A stretch of DNA of 64,000 bases from Tridacna crocea (lineage: Eukaryota > Mollusca > Bivalvia > Cardiida > Cardiidae), in the NCBI GenBank assembly GCA_943736015.1, contig OX031060.1, positions 27,853,231 to 27,917,230 of the forward strand. The letters run 5' to 3'. The notes beneath the pieces were generated by a model. It had not been told where the DNA came from, ran no database searches, and worked only from the letters and a program-made list of their open reading frames with translations. A program made the position numbers and the translations under genes. Each line of letters starts with the position of its first letter. The stretch's first letter is position 1. Positions 56,771 through 64,000 of this stretch are shown piece by piece.

Positions 56771-57597
56771 AACAAGGATTGTTCTGTAAAAAGTTTGAAA
56801 AAGAAATCCTGGATCAATTCTCAATGATGACAGTGTCCCAACTTGGTACAGTATTAGTACAAGTGAGGCCTGGGAGAGATATTAAGCCTATTCTTAAACT
56901 TAACAAAACTTTCAAGGCAACAGTAAAAAGTCCCATTTATTATATTGTAACGAACCAGAAATAGAAGACGAATTTCATTTTATTCTCGTTTGTAAAGTTT
57001 TTTAAGATTTAAGAGTAAAGTTTATTAACCCTTATCCTGCTAAATAACTAAAATGAAATTTTCAATTCGGTGGTAAAAACCCAAATATTGTTATTTCAAG
57101 TTTATGTTTTAGGGAATAATATCTCCTTATCGGACAGTGTAGATCAAGATCAGACTGCACGTTCTGTGCAGTCTGATCTTGATCTACACTGTCCGCAAAG
57201 GGTCAGAGAGACGCGATAAGCAGTCAAAGGGTTAAGAAATTTTATCGTACAAGGCCCAGTATGTTAAAGTTCGTCAATCTTTTAAATACAAGGAATAAAT
57301 CAGTGTTGATTAATTTAAGCAAATTTATTTTCCATGCAACGAAACAAAGAAATAACTTTCCGAGTTCTTTGACTTAATGGAATTTTCTATATTAATTGAT
57401 AAAACTACTTTTGATTTTCTATATGTATCCTGTGTGAGCCCATTCTCCATATATCTTCTTATCTACGTATTGTTATACATGTATGTAATGTATTTCTATT
57501 GAGATATCACGTGATATATATTTGTACTTCATGTTAAAAATGACTATGTACAACTAGTATTCGTCATTAAAATTTGTGTTCTGTTCTGTTCTGTTAT
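56771..57597 (+). pseudogene. 3' end of a non-LTR retrotransposon (LINE) relic, interrupted by family B
   Basis: Degenerate reverse-transcriptase-ORF C-terminus with the familiar IEDEFHFILVC block, a premature stop, then after the inserted B element KKFYRTRPSMLKFVNLL and a stop at 57375. A 3' untranslated region follows, ending in repeated TGTTC units (57580-57596), a usual LINE tail. 5' truncated and frameshifted. A family A copy (56542-56770) abuts the left side. Confidence 0.75.
57025..57235 (+). repeat. Family B MITE in the LINE relic
   Basis: TTAA|CCCTTATCCTGC to CAAAGGG|TTAA; perfect palindrome 57131-57194. Confidence 0.92.
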
Positions 57598-57745
57598 ATT
57601 TCAATTTCATTTTTTGGAAAAAATATCTCCTTATCGGACAATGTAGATACAAGATCAGACTGCACGTCCTGTGCAGTCTGATCTTGATCTACGCTGTCGG
57701 AAAAAGGTCAGTTTAAATCGTGCGTAAAAGTCTATAAGAGTTAAT
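57597..57745 (+). repeat. Family B, left end missing
   Basis: Intact palindrome 57636-57699; right end GAGTTAA-like. Confidence 0.7.
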
Positions 57746-57836
57746 TTGTTTATTTTTTCATGTTGCAAAAAAAGTTGAGCATAAAGTATATGTGCAATGA
57801 GTAAGACTCAATTAGATGTAATCATTGTACTTTAAA

Positions 57837-58051
57837 TGTTTACCACTCGAAAAAAAACTTTAGATACGTTACCAAAGACAGCAATTGCAGACCATAAAGT
57901 TAACGTTATTTCTGTTTTTGAATAGCTAGTAGAGTTTGGGGAGAAAGTAAACCTGCTGGTTACCAGTAATTCATCCTCTTCTTACATTGTGTTCAAAAGT
58001 TTTCTTTCTTTTGGTACTATAACTCGGCGGAATTGCGTGGTAAAGATTTAA
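57837..58051 (+). repeat. Family A, decayed
   Basis: Shares its right TTAA with the next copy. Confidence 0.6.
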
Positions 58052-58280
58052 CCTTTTACCACCACAATCCCTGGTTTTTACGACCCTGAGATAGAAGCCT
58101 TTTGAAAACATTGTGGGAAAAGGAGAAAATGCTGGTAACCAGCATTTTCTCCTTTTGCCACAATGTTTTTGACCCAACTTGAAACAATTTTTTTCAATTT
58201 TTGAGATATGTTTATTTTGTTGTCTGGAAGTGCTTTCAATAAGGACCAGTCTAAAATTTGGACGTTTGGTAAAGAGTTAA
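58048..58280 (+). repeat. Family A MITE
   Basis: TTAA both ends; near-perfect palindrome. Confidence 0.9.
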
Positions 58281-58547
58281 ACACAAATTGCCATCACGTG
58301 ATGCTTAATCACAATTATGAATAATGTTTAATGACTGATTTTGTATTTACCCCTATCACCCTGAGCGTTTTGTCTTTTAACATGTACGTGGGAATATTTA
58401 GTCATTGGTTTTGAAATAATCTTGTAGATCTACTTAGTCTTAAATATAGAAATTCCAGGGATGCAAGAAGAGGCGCACTGGTCACCGTGACGTTAATGAC
58501 ATTAGGTTGAAAACGACGTCACTTCGTTCAAGCAGCTAAGCTTAATA

Positions 58548-58990
58548 CTGTCATTTATTTCATGCTTTCCGGTAGGATATCGAGAAATAGCAGTGAAAAT
58601 ATTTTTCGATCTTGCACTGGTACCACCAGTGAAAATACCGATTTTCACGTTCTTGTTGCCTACGTAAATTGCGCGTGCCTAACAACCAGATGGGAAATAT
58701 GACGTCATATACCTTACATTTCTCGCGCTTGACGTAACGTTGCTATGCGGGAGGGGTACACAACGGGGAATAAGGGAAAAGAACTGTACTGAATTTTGAT
58801 AAAGCTCCTCCCAGAAAGGATTAAAAGCATAAAATAAATAGAACATTTGTTTTTTTCGGTGAAAGATCGAAATTTATTTCATGGAGTGGACACCATCGGT
58901 AATATTTTCCCTTGTGGCTGCGCCACTCGTGAAAATATTACCGATGGTGTCCACTCGATGAAATAAAATTCGATCTTTCACCGAAAAAAA
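58548..58990 (-). mobile_element. Element F, full copy
   Basis: Inverse of 39530-39955; palindromic end 58856-58985. Confidence 0.78.
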
Positions 58991-59079
58991 ACCCCCAAAT
59001 ATCCTCTATATAATCACTGATAATATAATTAATACCACTGCCCCTACCGCTATTTCAGTATCAGTGGTACATTCTCATC

Positions 59080-59105
59080 ATCATCATCATCATCATCATC
59101 ATCGT
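59080..59105 (+). repeat. (CAT)n microsatellite
   Basis: About eight CAT units. Confidence 0.95.
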
Positions 59106-59176
59106 AAAGATATGATGGGAACAGGTATATCAGGAATCTAGCTATTTCCTGTTGTTGTTTGTTGGTGATCAGAGCA

Positions 59177-59357
59177 CCAGATAGAGGGAGTGATTTTTTT
59201 AATGTCAAAATTGAAAATATTAATTGTGCTCCACCAAACCGTATGTTTTGGGTACTCATTAGAATCGTCTCATCGAGACGATTCTCATGAGTACCCACAA
59301 CATAGGGTTTGGAAGGGAATGAATGGATTTAGAATGCTATCACTCGCTCTTATCTGG
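59177..59357 (+). repeat. Element J, copy 2
   Basis: CCAGATAGAGGGAGTGAT at left and its inverse at right; central palindrome around GTCTCATCGAGAC. Confidence 0.78.
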
Positions 59358-59359
59358 AG

Positions 59360-60390
59360 CCCTGGATGATGTCCCTGTATTCTATTATAATATCAAGCTT
59401 TTGTTAAGACGTATTTAGACTATAACCCATTAATGATATGGCTTCACACATTTCATGTGTTTTATGGTTATATTGTTTCTCGTACATGAGAATCAATCTT
59501 AAGGGAAGCATCTCAATCAATGGCTTTTCGAAGCTGCAGAGAAAAAATACATTATCCGTATTTGAAACCCGAATAATAACCTTTCAAAATTACGACTGTG
59601 TCCCGTTTTTTCAGTGTGCGCAAATACATGTCGGAAAACTGTGGTACTCTCTACAAAGGAGAACAAAGTTAAAATACGAAAGTGGATTCTACCTATGAAT
59701 AACGGTTTAGTTCTCTTTCTCTTGTCGATTATTCTCAATGAATGTTACAGAGCCACAGAGACATTTCATTCGCCCTCATTATAGATAAGAAACAAGTAGG
59801 TTGTATATTTGATTCACACTGCTAATAAGCTCGAGTTCGAACAATCCCTCGGTGCAAAGTCCGACATCTGGACGAAAACAGCAACATTCTTAAAATAGTA
59901 ACAATTGATCGTAATAATCAAGGTGCTTCGAGTGCCCCAGTATTGATTTCGACGCTTCATGGCGCACTGCACTGATACTCAGTGCGAACAGGGATCTTAT
60001 ATACGATCCCTGGTGCGAAGGACAGGTTTTAAACGCGTCTGTGGATGACTTCTGAACAGAAAACTTTGAACTGAAAGAGCTAGTTCACCTGGGCTCAGGA
60101 GTTTAAATCCTAGCAAGGCACACAGTTTAGAATCGGTGATGTAGTTACTGCGATATGACAATTTCTTCTGACTCCCTGGCTGTTTTTCAGGAACGTTGCT
60201 TCGATGAAGAGAAGAAAGCAACAAGTGTTTCGCATGGGCGCAGTGTTTTACAGAAAGAAGCCGCTACAGACGCATTCACAATACAAACGCTTTCGTAGCA
60301 TGACTGAATTGATACTGAAAGACAACTTGAAACAAACAAACCAATAAAATGATTCATAAAACCCGTTGATACCAGGTAGGCGTACACATG
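59360..60390. other. No recognisable feature
   Basis: Short open frames on both strands, no domain or splice pattern I can defend. Confidence 0.4.
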
Positions 60391-60396
60391 TTTGGG

Positions 60397-60625
60397 TTAA
60401 CCCTTTACTCATTAAGGCATTTCTATGGTATCTCTAACTGACCTTAAATAACAGCAAGGATGAAGCAGTTTCTTATGTGTATATGATACCTTTTGATAGC
60501 ATAGAAAACGTTGTGACAAAAGGTGAAATTGCTCGTCACGAGCAATTTCACCTTTTGCCACAATGTTTTCCAAAGGCTCTTACAAACATTGCGTAGAAAT
60601 GAGTATCTGTGGAGTAAAGGGTTAA
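60397..60625 (-). repeat. Family A' MITE
   Basis: TTAA both ends; inverse orientation of 53258-53470. Confidence 0.9.
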
Positions 60626-60883
60626 GCCGTTACCAGAGATGACGGACTTTACCATGATGTTTACTTCGTTATACAATTTGACAAAATTTTGGGGCAGTGG
60701 CCGTTTACCGTGCTGTTCTTAATCCGACGCCCATGCTATATGAGAATGTTGCTATGCACATATTATGGAGTCTTTGCGTTCTGTTCTTTACCAATGAAAC
60801 TGCCATTCTACCTCTCATTGTTGGTTGCTCTATAACCCTATACAAGAAAATCCGAAAGTTTAGCAACTCTGCTGAGAAAAGGC

Positions 60884-61112
60884 TTAACTCTTTACCACAC
60901 GAGAAAATTTTACACTGGTCCAAATTGAAAGCATTTGCAGACGACAAAATAAAGGTGACTGAAAATTTGAAATTTGTTCTGGGACGGGTAGAAAACACTG
61001 TGGGAAAAGGAGAAAATGCTGGTTACCAGCATTTTCTCCTTTTCCCACAGTGTTTTCAAAAGGTTTCTTTCTCAGGGGTGTCAAAAGTAGGGATTGTGTG
61101 GTAATGGGTTGA
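60884..61112 (+). repeat. Family A MITE
   Basis: Left TTAA, right TTGA; ACTGT/ACAGT arms. A decayed relative continues to about 61275. Confidence 0.9.
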
Positions 61113-61353
61113 ATTATTTTCTGAACATTGTTGTAAAAGGAAATTATGCTTGTAGCCAGCACAATGTTTTCAAGCCTTTCTAAAACAAATTATATGATTT
61201 TACTCATATTTTGTTTATTGCCTGCAAAAGCTGTTATTTTGAACAAGTCTCTAACTTTGTTGCCATGACAAGGGTTAGAAAACCTGTAAAGCAACTTTTA
61301 AGTACGTACATGTATATGGATAAGACACCCACCAACTCAAACAAACACAGACT

Positions 61354-61900
61354 TTAAAGGTGGCCCTTCAGATATTGGGACGAAAATTTTACAAAAATAC
61401 AAAAAAATTATCCTGATACTCCCAAAGCCTTATAATTTTCATTCATTAAAACCCAGTAGTCGAAAACCATCCGACAACTAGATAAATTACAGATTTACTA
61501 CAGCCCAGGTCGACACTGAAGGGAAACACCGTCTATTTTTACATGAGCAACTCGCTCATTTACATACCGAAAATATACAGACGAAACTTCAAACATACCG
61601 TCCAAAGTTCTAGACATTATGGAAAATAACTACATGTTTGTTATGCTATGGAATTTAATAGTCATTAGTCACGTGCGAGTCACTTAACATTCCCACAATG
61701 CTTTTTTGATTTTGGCGGGAAATCTAAAAATAGCTTAAGAGGCTACGTAGCCTTTTAAGGGAATACCACCAAAAAAATATTTTTGTAATTTTGTGATTCT
61801 TAATTACTGATGATTTGTATTGTTTTTTTCATATAAATTTCATTGACAAACATATTTTTTAATTTGGTTTGATGTGAAATTTCTAAATACCCACCTTTAA
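61354..61900 (-). repeat. Family H MITE
   Basis: TTAA|AGGTGGCCC to CCCACCT|TTAA. Confidence 0.9.
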
Positions 61901-61904
61901 AATG

Positions 61905-62590
61905 CGTGTATACATGATTAATATTCTCTTTTAATTGTACGAGAGAACTTAAGCGACTGAAGTTAATTCGATTCCCTTAAGGTAGTGAACCCGTAATAGA
62001 AAACCACTATAATATTATCCTACAAAATTTGCTAGGATTAAAAATGAGAATTACCGTGCCACTTTTTCCTTTTTGTCCTTCTTAGAATTATCATTTATAA
62101 CTCTCAAACCAGTATATTCTAATTACAAAAAGGAGATAATAATTACCTCCCTTTCCTGGAAATTAGCAAAAGTATCAACAAATATTCAAGAATTTCAAGA
62201 TTGACATCAAAGGAATTTCTGCTCAGTTAAGAATTTGCAAAAGTATTATATCTGTATAAATCTGTATTTTTCAACTTGCAAGAAATTTTATGCAATGCTG
62301 CCCTAGAAGTATTATGGGTCCCCTACCTTAAAGTTACGTCATAGTTTGTAGACGGTTCCGTTATTTGATGATGTAATATTTAGAAGATTATCCACTTTTG
62401 TACGGGGTTTATATCTTAGGATAAGCAACTGAAGTAGATTTCGATATATACAGTAGATATGACGCTGGTTGACGTCATTAGCAAAGCTACCCTTATATAT
62501 AAAGACATTATCAGACGATTGAATGTAACATTCGTCCATATTGAAAACGTGAGCATACAATTTACTACTCAACGTGGCACAGAATTTTGG
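61905..62590. other. No recognisable feature
   Basis: AT-rich; nothing seen on either strand. Confidence 0.45.
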
Positions 62591-62711
62591 AGTCGATTTT
62601 GATAAGGTAGGAATACATCGTAAAAAAAAAAGAAGAAGAAAATGTTGGTTATCAGCATTTTCTCCCTTTTTCACAATATTTTTCGAACCTTCAAGAGACA
62701 AGCTTAAAAGT

Positions 62712-62938
62712 TTAACCCATATACGACATAATCCCTACTTTTGACGGCCCTCAGAAAGACGCCTTTAGAAAACATTGTGGGAAAAGGAAAAAATGCCGGT
62801 AACCGGCATTTTTTCCTTTTCCCACAATGTTTTCTACTCTTCACAAAACAAATTTCAAATTTCAGTCACTTTTATTTTGTTGCCTAGAGTTGCTTTCAAT
62901 TCGGTAAACTCTAAAATTTTGTCGTTTGGAAGAGTTAA
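62712..62938 (+). repeat. Family A MITE with compensated arms
   Basis: TTAA both ends; centre AATGCCGGTAACCGGCATT, with GGAAAA/TTTTCC replacing GGAGAA/TTCTCC. A palindrome fragment precedes it (62630-62690). Confidence 0.92.
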
Positions 62939-63546
62939 GCCACTTTTTTTCCGTCGTCTCTAAAGGCCCACAATTTGGACGAGTGTGAAACTTTTTCTTG
63001 TAAAGATTTAACCTTTATTCTACCATACCTGGCTGTGGGTATCAGCTATAAGATAATTTATGTGAGTCGAAATCAGAATGAGATCTGACAAACTAGGAGA
63101 TTTTTTTTCCAACGAGTAGGTTTTTTTTCCTTTCTGCTTGCTTTAATATTTCTTGATTGACCGGGGCTTTAGACCCCCTGAGAAACAAGTATAGAAAGTA
63201 ATAAAGATATAATAATAATAATAAGTGAAATTATTAAAAAATATTGCAATAATTAATGTAACATTTATCAAATTTTATATAATGATAGATGCATTAATCA
63301 TGTCCCATTTTGCCATGCAAGTTTTTCCTAAAAAATCTAGGTTTTGCAAAAACATATACAAAAGTCGCTTAAACCAAGAAACACTTTCGCCGCGATATAA
63401 CTGAAAAACGCTTGACAGAACATAATTCAAACAAACAATTCCAATGGTAAAAAAGAAACATACAAACAAACGTAACAAGATAAACTCTTAAATTTGAACA
63501 ATTTCTTCTGATCGAAAGAGCCCTTATGAGAAAGCGAATTTGAGCT

Positions 63547-64000
63547 TTAAAGGTGGCTCTTCAGATTTTGGGATCTAAATTTAAAAGAGTACAAAAAAAT
63601 CATCCTTGTACTCCTAAAGCCTTCTAATTTCCAGTTATAAAACCCCAGTCGTCGAAAACCATCCAACACAATGAGAAATTAGAGATTTACTACAGCCCAG
63701 GTCGACACCGAAGGGAAGCACGGTTTATTTTTACATCAGCAGCTCGCTCATTTACATACCGGAAATATACAGACGACGCTTCATACATAGTGCCCGAAGT
63801 TCTAGACAGTATGGAAAATAATTACATGTTTGTTATGTTATGGAATCTAAGAGTCATTAGTCACAAGCCAGTCACTTAACATTCCCACAATGCTTTTTTG
63901 ATTTTTGGCGGGAAATCTAAAAAATAGCTTAAGACGCTACGTAGCTTTTTAAGGGTTTTACCACCATTTTTTTGTAATTTTATGATTCTTAATTATTGAT
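63547..64000 (-). repeat. Family H MITE, cut by the window edge
   Basis: TTAA|AGGTGGCTC start; runs to base 64000. Confidence 0.88.

Noticed and set aside
5879-62963. Many short open frames with WEKEKMLVTSIFSFSH or VGKGENAGYQHFLLFP
   Set aside because: These are the two strands of the family A palindrome read in fixed frames; they appear wherever the repeat does.

Overview
The window looks like AT-rich, gene-poor nuclear DNA of an animal, most likely a bivalve mollusc. The evidence is two intron-containing animal genes, tRNA-headed SINEs, degenerate LINE sequence, and molluscan-type repeats ending in TTTTTAGCTCAC. A dreissenid mussel is my guess from the general look of the palindromic repeats; it is not proven here.

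Genes (both on the minus strand, left third). (1) Positions 8341 down to 1 hold seven exons of a secreted or membrane ZP (zona pellucida) domain protein. I assembled them from splice sites and reading phase. The order is signal peptide, ZP-N, ZP-C, a furin-type RRKR site, one transmembrane helix, and a polar cytoplasmic tail that is still open at base 1. All six introns have GT/AG ends and every phase matches. (2) Positions 24372 down to 18755 hold a complete three-exon TIMM13 gene: 88 residues with twin CX3C motifs, a small Tim chaperone of the mitochondrial intermembrane space. A lone, well-spliced 84-base exon-like segment lies between them (10858-10941). I could support no intact protein gene from 25 to 64 kb.

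Everything else is mostly non-autonomous transposons. The main one (family A, about 228 bp, several dozen copies) has TTAA flanks, imperfect inverted ends, and a central palindrome of two 32-base arms around one nucleotide. Families A', B and H also sit at TTAA. Copies are nested in each other, in SINEs and in a LINE relic, and these cases show directly that TTAA is duplicated on insertion. Other families are C (TGTGACC ends), D (GGCYTGTAAC ends), E (GGGCCCGTATTC palindrome), F (gene-sized palindromic end), G (about 85 bp palindrome), I (long inverted repeat), J, K, a MULE-like element with a 9 bp target duplication, and two elements (M, N) packed with short copies of one motif.

Layout: 0-8.4 kb ZP gene with repeats in its introns; 8.4-18.7 kb repeats, including two copies of a 166 bp-unit element; 18.7-24.4 kb TIMM13 with a dense family A cluster in intron 2 and an inverted-repeat element in intron 1; 24.7-25.3 kb second inverted-repeat element split by a tRNA-bearing insertion; 25-49 kb mixed MITEs and SINEs; 49.7-51.8 kb pyrimidine-rich minisatellite; 52-64 kb more MITEs and a LINE relic. 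The most unusual signal is paired, compensating change in the two arms of the palindromes across copies.
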